DNA of 64,000 nucleotides, taken from contig NZ_FCOG02000014.1 in NCBI RefSeq assembly GCF_001544975.2, positions 62,001-126,000 of the forward strand, in the 5' to 3' direction. Position 1 is the first letter of the stretch, and the number at the start of each line of letters is the position of its first letter. The translations under genes and the position numbers were made by a program. Below the pieces are notes generated by a model. It saw only the letters and a list, made by a program, of their open reading frames with translations, was not told the DNA's origin and ran no database searches. This document shows positions 26,576 through 34,810 of this stretch, one piece after another. The stretch is from Caballeronia arationis. Its GTDB lineage: Bacteria > Pseudomonadota > Gammaproteobacteria > Burkholderiales > Burkholderiaceae.

Positions 26576-27790
26576 TCAGTGCGCGTCGCCGCGGCCTTTC
26601 GCTACTGTCGGCACGCCCCAGCCGAACCAGGTGAACGAACGATCGGGTTGCGGAGCGGCTTCGGGGGTACGCTTCGGCGGATTCGGATGCGCTTCCGGCG
26701 CCGGAGCAGGCGACGCAGCGGCGATTGCCGGCCGCGCCGACGCCGGTTTGGTCCGCGTCGACACGCGGCGCGCCAGCGCGAGCGCTTGCGGGTTGCGCGC
26801 GTCGAGCGCGAGCGCCTGATTCGCGTTGCGCGCGACGCATGTCGACGACTTCGTGCTCGCGCAAGCCTTCGCGCGCTGCAATGCGGCGTCGCGCTGGCGT
26901 TCCAGTCGCGTGAGGCGCGTCGCGACACGCTGCAACTCCGGGCTGTCCTGCTGAGTCTCGGGGACCTCATCGATATACCGGCGCGCGGTCGCGAGATCGC
27001 GATTGGCCATTGCCTTGCGAGCCGCCGACGCGTTGCGGGCGGGCTGGGCGTCACGCGGCGCAGTCTCGGCGACAACGGGCGGGGGCGGCGCGGTGCGCTG
27101 CACGGCGGGCGGCGCGATCGTCAGAGGCGGGCTGGCGAGCGCGGTCTTCGGCGACGCCGGGGCTGCGGGTGACGCGTTCGCGACCTGAGTCGACGGTGCG
27201 CGCGCGGACGATGCGCCGGAAGGCCTGGTCGAATTGGCGAGCGTAGTCGGGGTCGCCGATCTGGTGGCACTGGCAGCTGCAGGGACTTCCGGCGCTGCGG
27301 GTACCGTGGCAACGACCGCGCCTCTGGAAGTGAGCGGCGGCGCGCGTCGGGCGGCAGCGACCGCCGGATCACGCGGATCCGGCGCGATCGATCCGCCCGA
27401 GCTTTGCGCTTCCGTGACGCGCGGCGCCTTGATTGTGGTGTCGATGTTGGCGAGGATGAACGCGCCGGCCGCAAAGCCGATCACGACGACGCCGCCTGTC
27501 GCGAGCACGCCCCCGAGCAGCGTGCGCTTCTTCGGCGCTTCGAGTTCCGGGGTGATATCGCCGTGTTCGCGGATGCTCGGATAGGTCACGAGCGCGCTGC
27601 GACGCACTTTCGTGACGAGCCAGCCGGCGCGCGGCACTTCTTCGGCCAGGCGCAACGCATCGGCGCTGAAGATCGCGCCTTCGCGATCGGCGCCGCAATG
27701 CGGGCAGGTATCGTCTTCCGCTCTCGACGCAGCGCCGCAGCGCGCGCAGATCACGGAATCGAGCTGCAGTGAATATTTAGAGCGACTCAT
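26576..27790 (-). CDS. Zinc-ribbon, single-span membrane protein of unknown function
   Basis: I do not recognise a named family. The 404-residue protein has an N-terminal zinc ribbon with Cys15-x2-Cys18 and Cys29-x2-Cys32, a segment to about residue 90, one membrane helix at roughly 92-115 (LLGGVLATGGVVVIGFAAGAF begins it), then a long Ala/Pro/Ser/Thr-rich linker to about 275 and a helical, TPR-like region rich in Ala and Arg (for example AARKAMANRDLATARRYID) with a Cys pair in KACASTKSSTCVA, and a Pro-rich tail. The zinc ribbon would be cytoplasmic and the C-terminal region periplasmic if the positive-inside rule holds. I start at ATG 27790 just before the ribbon. Confidence 0.75.
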   Translation of the reverse strand: MSRSKYSLQLDSVICARCGAASRAEDDTCPHCGADREGAIFSADALRLAEEVPRAGWLVTKVRRSALVTYPSIREHGDITPELEAPKKRTLLGGVLATGGVVVIGFAAGAFILANIDTTIKAPRVTEAQSSGGSIAPDPRDPAVAAARRAPPLTSRGAVVATVPAAPEVPAAASATRSATPTTLANSTRPSGASSARAPSTQVANASPAAPASPKTALASPPLTIAPPAVQRTAPPPPVVAETAPRDAQPARNASAARKAMANRDLATARRYIDEVPETQQDSPELQRVATRLTRLERQRDAALQRAKACASTKSSTCVARNANQALALDARNPQALALARRVSTRTKPASARPAIAAASPAPAPEAHPNPPKRTPEAAPQPDRSFTWFGWGVPTVAKGRGDAH

Positions 27791-28142
27791 GCCGCACCCG
27801 ATGAGTTTTCGCCTGGACAACCAATGCCCGGGCGTAACGTTCTTGGCCGCAGAATAACTCAGGAAGGCGAACAATCGGCGTGTTCGCTGGCAAATTTCTC
27901 AATAAAGATGAGATTTTTGATCATTCGAGCCTTTTGTCGACGTTTCGCCGCACCGCAGCAAGCGCTGGTCGAATTCGTACGGCGAAATAATTATGTCAGC
28001 GAAAATTGATCGCGACTACGCGGCTGCGCACACTTATCCGATGATTGGCGATTAAAAGCGATGCGGGAGCGCTGAGGACGACTTCTGGGGAGCGACTGCG
28101 AGGCGCGTTCGAAACGCGAGGGAGGAGGAACTGCGAAGTGCT
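27791..28142. other. Intergenic region between the zinc-ribbon gene and tRNA-Leu
   Basis: About 350 bp with a locally AT-rich block around 27880-28000. It must hold the promoter of the minus-strand zinc-ribbon gene, but I could not pick a convincing -35/-10 pair. A plus-strand reading frame of 61 codons crosses it without family-like sequence or a good ribosome-binding site. I see no RNA gene or repeat here. Confidence 0.4.
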
Positions 28143-28227
28143 TGGTGCCCAGGGCCGGAATCGAACCGGCACGCCTTGCGGCGGGGGATTTTGAGTCCCC
28201 TGCGTCTACCAATTTCACCACCTGGGC
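28143..28227 (-). tRNA. tRNA-Leu (anticodon CAA)
   Basis: An 85-nt tRNA including an encoded CCA end. The acceptor arms GCCCAGG and CCTGGGC pair perfectly, the D-loop reads TGGTGAAATTGGTAGACGC, the anticodon stem GGGGA/TCCCC encloses CTCAAAA with anticodon CAA, there is a long variable arm typical of leucine tRNAs, and the T-arm carries GGTTCGATTCC. It reads UUG codons. Confidence 0.97.
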
Positions 28228-28348
28228 ACTTGCATTCTGATTTGCCGGGCCGACGCACCGGGAAGAGGCACGCCGATTGGCAAGTCAGCGATTATGTCGG
28301 AAAACGCGGACCGCGGCAAGGGTGCCCCGGCCGCGCTTGCAGCGTCGC

Positions 28349-29509
28349 TTACTGGCTCAGATACGTGAACGAGCCGTTCTTGATGACACCCATCACGCTC
28401 GCGCGCTGATCGAGGCCGACGTGATCGGTCGCGCTTGTATTCACGACGCCGTTCGGCACCACTAGTTCATGCGCGTGCTCCAGTTCCGAGCGCAGCGCCA
28501 CGCGAAACGCCTTCGTCCCCGGCTGGCCGGCCTTGAGCGCTCGCGCGACGGCATCCTGGAGGCGCGGATAGACGCCCGCCGCATCCCCGGCGAACTGCGT
28601 GACCGTGCCCGGGCCGTACTGCGCCTCGTAGGCGTTGACGAACGCCAGTGCCGCCTTCTTCGACGGATGATCGGCCGGCAGCGTGCGCGCGACGACCACC
28701 GGCTGCGTCGGGAATAGCGTGCCTTCTACGTCCTTGCCGCCGAGCTTGATGAATTCCGGCGTCGCGATGCCGTGCGTCTGGTAGATCGCGCCCTTGAAAC
28801 CGCGCTCGACGAGCGTGCGTTGCGGCAACACGGTCGGCGTCCCGGCGCCGGCGATCAGCACCGCATCGGGCTTCGCGGCCATCAGCTTGAGAATCTGCCC
28901 GGTGACGCTGGCGTCCGTCCGGTTGAAGCGCTCGCTCGCGACGATCCTGATATGCCGCAGATCCGCGAACTTCGAGAACTCGTTGAACCAGCTGTCGCCG
29001 TAGCTATCGGCGAAACCGATGAAACCGGCCGTCTTCACGCCGTGGTTCGCCATGTAGCGCGTCATCACGTCGGCCATCGCGCGGTCAGTCTGCGCCATCT
29101 TGAACGCCCACACCTTCTTGCCTTCCTGCGGCTCGACGACCGACGCCGAGCCGATCAGCGTGATCATCGGCGTTTCGTACTCGGAGACCGGATCGAGCGC
29201 CGCGAGCGCCGCCGGCGTGATGTTCGGGCCGACGATCACGTCGACCTTGTCCTCGGTGATCAGTTTTCTGATGTTGCGCACAGCGGCGCCGGGGTCAGAT
29301 CCATCGTCGAGAATCAGGTATTGGGCTTCCTGGCCGGCGATCGTCTTCGGCCACATCAGCATCGCGTTCTTGCTCGTGATGCCGATCGCCGCGGCGGGCC
29401 CGGTGCTCGACAGGTCGATGCCGACCTTCAGTTGCGCCTGTGCAGCGGCGCTCAACGCTGAAAACGCGCTCGCGAGCGCGATGCGACGAAGGGACTTCGA
29501 CAACTTCAT
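28349..29509 (-). CDS. Orphan ABC transporter substrate-binding protein (LivJ-like)
   Basis: Periplasmic receptor of the branched-chain amino acid type. A Sec signal peptide ends SAAAQA, with cleavage expected after residue 25, and the mature domain begins QLKVGIDLSSTGPAA. Family features include DDGSDPGAAVRNIRKLI, VIGS-like IVGPNITPAA, and IGFADSYGDSWFNEF. The length is 386 residues. No permease or ATPase is adjacent, so it must either use components encoded elsewhere (possibly the livHMGF set 10 kb away) or serve another uptake system. It lies 88 bp downstream of the CysB-type regulator on the same strand; the link to sulfur metabolism is only positional. Confidence 0.87.
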   Translation of the reverse strand: MKLSKSLRRIALASAFSALSAAAQAQLKVGIDLSSTGPAAAIGITSKNAMLMWPKTIAGQEAQYLILDDGSDPGAAVRNIRKLITEDKVDVIVGPNITPAALAALDPVSEYETPMITLIGSASVVEPQEGKKVWAFKMAQTDRAMADVMTRYMANHGVKTAGFIGFADSYGDSWFNEFSKFADLRHIRIVASERFNRTDASVTGQILKLMAAKPDAVLIAGAGTPTVLPQRTLVERGFKGAIYQTHGIATPEFIKLGGKDVEGTLFPTQPVVVARTLPADHPSKKAALAFVNAYEAQYGPGTVTQFAGDAAGVYPRLQDAVARALKAGQPGTKAFRVALRSELEHAHELVVPNGVVNTSATDHVGLDQRASVMGVIKNGSFTYLSQ

Positions 29510-29597
29510 TGGCTGGTCTCCGGGGCGGATGGTGAGTTAATTAGCAGATGAATCGATATTTTGACCGGCCAGAACCGGCACGCCGGATCGGAACCGC

Positions 29598-30539
29598 TCA
29601 TAGCTCGTAGCTTTCGTGTTCCCCGGAAAGCGCCTGCTCGATGAGCTTGCGGTTCATCGAAGGCGAGAGCAGTTCGACGAGCGTGTATACATAACTGCGC
29701 AGATACGCGCCCTGCTTGAGCGCGAGGCGCGTGACGTTGGTCCCGAACAGATGGCCGACGGGCATCGCGCGCAGGTGCTTGTCGCGCTCCGGATTGAACG
29801 CGATGTCGGCCATGATGCCGACGCCGAGCCCGAGTTCGACGTAGGTTTTGATGACGTCCGCATCGATCGCTTCGAGGACGATATCCGGGGCCAGGTTGCG
29901 CAGGGCGAACGCCTGATTGATCTTCGAGCGGCCGGCGAACGCGGCATCGTAGGTGATGAGCGGGTACTGGACGAGATCGTCGAGCGTGAGCAGCTTGCGC
30001 TCGAGCAGCGGATGGTCCGGCAGCATCACGGCGAGATGCTGCCACTGGAAGCACGGCAGCGAGACGAGCTCTTTATAGTTGGCGATCGCCTCGGTCGCGA
30101 TGGCGATGTCCGCCTGATCGTGGATCACCATTTCCGCGACCTGCGTCGGGCTGCCCTGAAGAATCGACAGATGCACCTTCGGAAAGCGCTTTTTGAACTC
30201 GGCGATCGCGGCCGGCAGCGAATAGCGCGCCTGCGTGTGCGTGGCGGCAATCACGAGCCGTCCCTGATCCTGCGCCGCGTAATCCTTACCGACGCGTTTG
30301 AGCGTTTCCACTTCCTGCAGTATTTTTTCCACCGACGCCAGGATGATCCTTCCCGGCTCCGTGAGCGAGCGCACGCGCTTGCCGTGGCGCGTGAAGATTT
30401 CGACGCCCAGTTCGTCTTCCAGCTCGATGATCGCCTTCGACACGCCCGGCTGCGACGTGAACAGCGCCTTCGCCGCCTCCGTGAGGTTGAAGTTCTGGCG
30501 AACGGCCTCGCGGACGAAGCGGAACTGATGCAGGTTCAT
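29598..30539 (-). CDS. cysB: CysB-type LysR transcriptional regulator
   Basis: Probable activator of the divergent sulfate assimilation operon. The N-terminal winged helix-turn-helix (FNLTEAAKALFTSQPGVSKA at residues 16-35) is close to CysB/Cbl proteins, and the effector domain includes ATHTQARYSLP and QGSPTQVAEMV, which in CysB line the sulfate or acetylserine pocket. The length, 313 residues, is usual. It is encoded opposite cysI with a shared 216-bp AT-rich promoter region, the classic layout for a LysR regulator and its target. Distinguishing CysB from Cbl or SsuR by sequence alone is not safe. Confidence 0.87.
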   Translation of the reverse strand: MNLHQFRFVREAVRQNFNLTEAAKALFTSQPGVSKAIIELEDELGVEIFTRHGKRVRSLTEPGRIILASVEKILQEVETLKRVGKDYAAQDQGRLVIAATHTQARYSLPAAIAEFKKRFPKVHLSILQGSPTQVAEMVIHDQADIAIATEAIANYKELVSLPCFQWQHLAVMLPDHPLLERKLLTLDDLVQYPLITYDAAFAGRSKINQAFALRNLAPDIVLEAIDADVIKTYVELGLGVGIMADIAFNPERDKHLRAMPVGHLFGTNVTRLALKQGAYLRSYVYTLVELLSPSMNRKLIEQALSGEHESYEL

Positions 30540-30755
30540 TTATAACCCATCCGCATATCAAAGTAATTTTTCAGTCGTTTGCTATATAAAGAAAGTTTAT
30601 TACGATTTGTCCAATTTTTCCAATTTCCATATCTGTATTTGTCATTAGCAAATGAGCGTTCCGTCTGAACGACGCTCCGCGCGACGACTCAATGGGTATC
30701 GATGTGCGGCGTTGTGCACGACGCTCGCGTGTGACAAAAAACTTGGGGTCCCCGA
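30540..30755. promoter_or_regulatory. Divergent control region of cysB and the cysI operon
   Basis: This 216-bp block is far more AT-rich than its surroundings. It contains the dyad ATTTG-N7-CAAAT at 30637-30653, a LysR-type half-site arrangement, plus several T-rich repeats (CCAATTT twice near 30611-30626). TTGTCC at 30607-30612 with ATATCT 16 bp later is a possible plus-strand promoter. I propose it as the CysB binding region. Confidence 0.55.
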
Positions 30756-32432
30756 ATGTACCAATACGATCAGATCGACCAGACCATCGTCGACGAACGA
30801 GTCGCCCAATACAGCGACCAGGTCCGCCGCCGGCTGTCGGGCGAGTTGAGCGAAGAGGAATTCCGTCCGCTGCGTCTGCAGAACGGTCTCTACATGCAGC
30901 GTCACGCCTACATGCATCGCATCGCGATTCCGTACGGCAACCTGCGCAGCGACCAGATGCGCGTGCTTGCGACCATCGCGCGCGAGCACGACCGCGGCTA
31001 CGGCCACTTTTCGACGCGCACCAACATCCAGTTCAACTGGGTCGAGCTCGAAGAAACGCCGGAAATCCTGCGCAAGCTGGCTTCCGTCCAGATGCATGCC
31101 ATTCAGACCTCGGGCAACTGCATCCGCAATATCACCGCCGACCAGTTCGCGGGCGTTGCGCCGGACGAAATCGTCGATCCGCGTCCGTGGGCCGAAATCC
31201 TGCGCCAGTGGTCGACGTTCCACCCCGAATTCGCGTGGCTGCCGCGCAAGTTCAAGATCGCGGTGAACGGCTCGGTCGAAGACCGCGCAGCCGTGCAGGT
31301 GCACGACCTCGGCGTGTACCTGAAGAAGAACGCAGACGGTGAAGTCGTCGCGAGCATTCTCGCGGGCGGCGGTCTCGGCCGTACGCCGATCGTCGGCGCG
31401 GTGATCAAGGAAGACCTGCCGTGGCAGCATCTGCTGACGTACTGCGAAGCCGTGCTGCGCGTGTACAACCGCTACGGCCGCCGCGACAACATGTACAAGG
31501 CGCGCATCAAGATCCTCGTGAAGGCGCTCTCGCCGGAGAAATTCGCGAAGCAGGTCGAGGAAGAGTGGCAGCATCTGAAGGACGGCCCGTCGACGATCAC
31601 GCAGGACGAGTTCGATCGCGTGTCGAAGTTCTTCGCGGCGCCCGTCTACGAAAAGCTGCCGGACACGGACGCCTCGTATGAAAAGCATCTGATCGACAGC
31701 AAGCCGTTCGCGCGCTGGGTCGAGCGCAACGTGCGTCCGCACAAGGTGGCGGGCTACTCGTCGGTCACGCTCTCGCTCAAACCGACGGGCATCGCCCCCG
31801 GTGACGCCACCGACAAGCAGATGGACGACGTCGCCGACCTGGCCGACGAATTCTCCTTCGGCGAAATCCGCGTGTCGCACGAGCAGAACCTGATTCTCGC
31901 GAACGTGAAGAAGCGCGATCTGTACGCCGTATGGGAACGCGCGAAGGCGGTGGGTTTCGCGACCGCGAACATCGGCTTGCTGACGGACATCATCGCGTGC
32001 CCGGGCGGCGACTTCTGCTCGCTCGCGAACGCGAAGTCGATCCCTATCGCGCTGGCGATCCAGGAGCGCTTCAACAATCTCGACTACGTGTACGACCTCG
32101 GCGACCTGACGCTCAACATCTCGGGCTGCATCAACGCGTGCGGTCATCACCACATCGGCAATATCGGCGTGCTGGGTGTCGATAAGGACGGCTCGGAGTG
32201 GTATCAGGTGACGCTCGGCGGCGAGCAGAGCTCGGGCGCGACCGGCGCGCATCTCGGCAAGGTGATCGGCCCGTCGTTCTCGGCGGAAGAAATGCCCGAT
32301 GTGGTGTCGCAGGTGATCGATACGTTCGTCGACAACCGCATGGAAGGCGAGCGCTTCATCGAGACGTTCAACCGCATCGGCATCGCGCCGTTCAAGGATC
32401 GCGTGTACGCGTCGCGCCAGGCGCACGCGTAA
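30756..32432 (+). CDS. cysI: Assimilatory sulfite reductase, siroheme/[4Fe-4S] subunit
   Basis: Reduces sulfite to sulfide with six electrons. The siroheme-cluster cysteines are Cys415-x5-Cys421 (CPGGDFC) and Cys458-x3-Cys462 (GCINAC), followed by GHHHIGNIGVLG. The two ferredoxin-like half-domain repeats of the family are visible (YGHFSTRTNIQFNW early, GEIRVSHEQNLILANV later). The length is 558 residues. No flavoprotein cysJ follows, so the electron donor is likely a ferredoxin or the DUF934 partner region. It is the first gene of the cys operon and opposite the CysB-type regulator. Confidence 0.95.
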   Translation: MYQYDQIDQTIVDERVAQYSDQVRRRLSGELSEEEFRPLRLQNGLYMQRHAYMHRIAIPYGNLRSDQMRVLATIAREHDRGYGHFSTRTNIQFNWVELEETPEILRKLASVQMHAIQTSGNCIRNITADQFAGVAPDEIVDPRPWAEILRQWSTFHPEFAWLPRKFKIAVNGSVEDRAAVQVHDLGVYLKKNADGEVVASILAGGGLGRTPIVGAVIKEDLPWQHLLTYCEAVLRVYNRYGRRDNMYKARIKILVKALSPEKFAKQVEEEWQHLKDGPSTITQDEFDRVSKFFAAPVYEKLPDTDASYEKHLIDSKPFARWVERNVRPHKVAGYSSVTLSLKPTGIAPGDATDKQMDDVADLADEFSFGEIRVSHEQNLILANVKKRDLYAVWERAKAVGFATANIGLLTDIIACPGGDFCSLANAKSIPIALAIQERFNNLDYVYDLGDLTLNISGCINACGHHHIGNIGVLGVDKDGSEWYQVTLGGEQSSGATGAHLGKVIGPSFSAEEMPDVVSQVIDTFVDNRMEGERFIETFNRIGIAPFKDRVYASRQAHA

Positions 32433-32460
32433 GCCACGGCCCCATTCGAGGAAATTGCAG

Positions 32461-33003
32461 ATGGCTTTGATTATCAAGAACCGCGCCGTGGTGAACGACG
32501 ACTGGACCGTGGTGCGCGCAGCCGAAGACGGCGCAGTGCCCGCAGTCGATGCGCTTCCCGCGGGCAAGGTGCTCGTGCCGTTTTCGCTCTGGAAAGAGCA
32601 GAAGGACGCGCTCGCTTCTTCGCGCTCGAAGGACGAACTCGGCGTGTGGCTCGCGCCCGATGACGAACCCGCCGATCTCGTCGCCGACTTCGACAGGATC
32701 GCGCTGATCGCCGTCGATTTTCCGGTGTTCCGCGACGGACGCGGCTTCTCTATCGGCCGCCTGCTGCGCGAACGCTATCAGTGGACGGGCGAACTGCGCG
32801 CGATCGGCGACGTGCTGCGCGACCAGTTGCTGTTCCATTCGCGCTGCGGCTTTGACGCATTCGCGGTGCGCGAGGACAAGGACATCAACGACGCGCTGAA
32901 CGCGTTCAACGAATTCAGCGAGCAGTATCAGGGCGCGACTGACAATCCCGAACCGCTCTTCCGTCGACGTGCCGCCGTGCTTGCCGCATCCGGAGCCGCG
33001 TGA
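32461..33003 (+). CDS. DUF934 protein linked to sulfite reductase
   Basis: A 180-residue cytoplasmic protein without a known catalytic motif. It shows the family pattern PLWKE-like VPFSLWKEQKDAL, GVWLAPDDEPADL, FDRIALIAVDFPVFRDGRGFS and DQLLFHSRCGFDAFAV. The family co-occurs with assimilatory sulfite reductases that lack CysJ, so a structural or electron-transfer role in sulfite reduction is plausible but unproven. The ATG at 32461 follows AGGAAATTGCAG. It lies 28 bp after cysI, and its stop overlaps the cysH start (TGATG). Confidence 0.87.
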   Translation: MALIIKNRAVVNDDWTVVRAAEDGAVPAVDALPAGKVLVPFSLWKEQKDALASSRSKDELGVWLAPDDEPADLVADFDRIALIAVDFPVFRDGRGFSIGRLLRERYQWTGELRAIGDVLRDQLLFHSRCGFDAFAVREDKDINDALNAFNEFSEQYQGATDNPEPLFRRRAAVLAASGAA

Positions 33004-33725
33004 TGACCCCCGAACTGCAAGCCAAGGTTGAACGGCTCGACGCGCTGCTCGATTCGATCGCGCAGCGTCACGAGAGCGTCAAGCTAGCCAGCAGCCTCGC
33101 CGCAGAAGACATGCTGCTTACGCATGCCATCCTTTCGCGCGGTGTGAAGGTCGGCATCTTCTCGCTGAACACGGGGCGTCTGCATCAGGAAACGCTCGGC
33201 ATGATCGACCGCGTGAAGGAACGCTACGGCTACGACATCGAACAGTTTCATCCGCAGCCGGAAGCGATAGAGGCTTATGTACGCGATCACGGACTCAACG
33301 CGTTCTACGAGAGCGTCGATCTGCGCAAGGCGTGCTGCGGCATCCGGAAGGTCGAGCCGCTCAATCGCGCTTTGAAGGACGTGAGCGCCTGGGTGACCGG
33401 ACAGCGCCGCGAGCAGTCGGTGACGCGCGTCGAGTTGCATGAGGAGGAGCACGACGCGCCGCGCAATATCGCGAAGTTCAATCCGCTCGCGGACTGGACC
33501 GAAGCCGAAGTGTGGGACTACCTGAAGGCCTTCGATGTGCCGGTGAATCCGCTGCATGCGCGCGGCTATCCGAGCATCGGCTGCGAGCCCTGTACGCGCG
33601 CAATTCGTCCCGGCGAGGACAGCCGCGCCGGACGCTGGTGGTGGGAATCGCGCGATACGAAGGAATGCGGCCTGCACATTACGAACATCAAGATCGTCGA
33701 AGAAGCGCCAAGCTCCGCGATCTAA
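33003..33725 (+). CDS. cysH: Adenylyl-sulfate (APS) reductase, assimilatory
   Basis: Reduces APS to sulfite using thioredoxin or glutathione. The [4Fe-4S] cysteines that separate APS reductases from PAPS reductases are present: Cys111-Cys112 in KACCGIRK and Cys194-x2-Cys197 in IGCEPCTR. The catalytic cysteine is Cys222 in KECGLH near the C-terminus. The length is 240 residues. The start ATG overlaps the DUF934 stop. The absence of an APS kinase in the operon fits reduction of APS rather than PAPS. Confidence 0.95.
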   Translation: MTPELQAKVERLDALLDSIAQRHESVKLASSLAAEDMLLTHAILSRGVKVGIFSLNTGRLHQETLGMIDRVKERYGYDIEQFHPQPEAIEAYVRDHGLNAFYESVDLRKACCGIRKVEPLNRALKDVSAWVTGQRREQSVTRVELHEEEHDAPRNIAKFNPLADWTEAEVWDYLKAFDVPVNPLHARGYPSIGCEPCTRAIRPGEDSRAGRWWWESRDTKECGLHITNIKIVEEAPSSAI

Positions 33726-33744
33726 GGCGCGTCCCGGACGCGCC
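33726..33744 (+). repeat. Hairpin in the cysH-cysD gap
   Basis: GGCGCGTCC and GGACGCGCC flank a single C directly after the cysH stop. It has no T-tract, so it is more likely an mRNA-stabilising or processing element within the operon than a terminator. Confidence 0.5.
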
Positions 33745-33822
33745 TCGCATCAAACCTCTGTCATTGAAACGCAGCGCTTTCGTCACAAGCTGAAGGCGAT
33801 GCAAAGAAAAGGATCGACGAAC

Positions 33823-34785
33823 ATGAGCACCACGCTCGACTCAACCGTCACCGCCCCGATCGCCAATACGGCGACCCGGATGGACCACCTCGACTGGCTC
33901 GAAGCCGAGTCGATTCACATCCTCCGCGAACTCGTCGCCGAGTGCAGCAAGCCGGCGCTCCTGTTCTCGGGCGGCAAGGACTCGGTCGTCGTGCTGCATC
34001 TCGCGCTGAAGGCGTTCGGTCTCGGCGGCGGTCGCAAGACGCAGCTGCCGTTCCCGCTCGTGCATATCGACACCGGCCACAACTTCGACGAAGTGATTGA
34101 CTTCCGCGATCGCCGTGCCGCTGAAATCGGCGCGGAACTGGTCGTGGGTCATGTCGAGGATTCGATCAAGAAGGGTACCGTGCGTCTGCGCCGCGAGACC
34201 GATTCGCGCAATGCCGCGCAAGCGGTCACGCTGCTCGAAACCATCGAGCAATACGGTTACACGGCGTTGATCGGCGGCGCGCGCCGCGACGAAGAGAAGG
34301 CGCGTGCGAAGGAGCGGATCTTCTCGTTCCGCGACGAATTCGGCCAGTGGGACCCGAAGGCGCAGCGCCCGGAACTGTGGAGCATCTACAACGCGCGCCT
34401 GCATGCAGGCGAACACCTGCGCGTGTTCCCGATCTCGAACTGGACCGAACTCGACGTGTGGCAATACATCGCCCGCGAAAAGCTCGAACTGCCGTCGATC
34501 TACTACGCACACGACCGCGAGATCATTCGCCGCAATGGCCTGCTCGTGCCGCTCACGCCGCTCACGCCGTTGCGCGAAGGCGAAACGGCCGAAGTTGCGC
34601 AGGTCCGCTTCCGTACGGTCGGCGACATCAGCTGCACGTGCCCGGTCGCAAGCGATGCCGACGATGTCGAGAAGATCATCGCGGAAACGGCCGTGACGGA
34701 AATCACGGAGCGCGGCGCAACGCGGATGGACGACCAGGCATCCGAAGCCGCGATGGAACAGCGCAAGAAGCAAGGTTATTTCTGA
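33823..34785 (+). CDS. cysD: Sulfate adenylyltransferase subunit 2
   Basis: Catalytic subunit that adenylates sulfate to APS in complex with CysN. The PP-loop SGGKDS is at residues 49-54 and the family sequence LVHIDTGHNFDEVIDFRD and GARRDEEKARAKER follow, with WTELDVWQYI in the C-terminal half. It is 320 residues long. I use the ATG at 33823 preceded by GGATCGACGA; an upstream in-frame extension overlaps the preceding gap and lacks family similarity. It is separated from cysH by 97 bp that include a hairpin, and from cysN by 25 bp. Confidence 0.95.
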   Translation: MSTTLDSTVTAPIANTATRMDHLDWLEAESIHILRELVAECSKPALLFSGGKDSVVVLHLALKAFGLGGGRKTQLPFPLVHIDTGHNFDEVIDFRDRRAAEIGAELVVGHVEDSIKKGTVRLRRETDSRNAAQAVTLLETIEQYGYTALIGGARRDEEKARAKERIFSFRDEFGQWDPKAQRPELWSIYNARLHAGEHLRVFPISNWTELDVWQYIAREKLELPSIYYAHDREIIRRNGLLVPLTPLTPLREGETAEVAQVRFRTVGDISCTCPVASDADDVEKIIAETAVTEITERGATRMDDQASEAAMEQRKKQGYF

Positions 34786-34810
34786 GCATCACGCCAAAGG
34801 AAAACGGATC

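Noticed and set aside
27824..28009. Plus-strand 61-codon frame before tRNA-Leu
   Set aside because: No ribosome-binding site, mixed composition and overlap with the promoter side of the zinc-ribbon gene.
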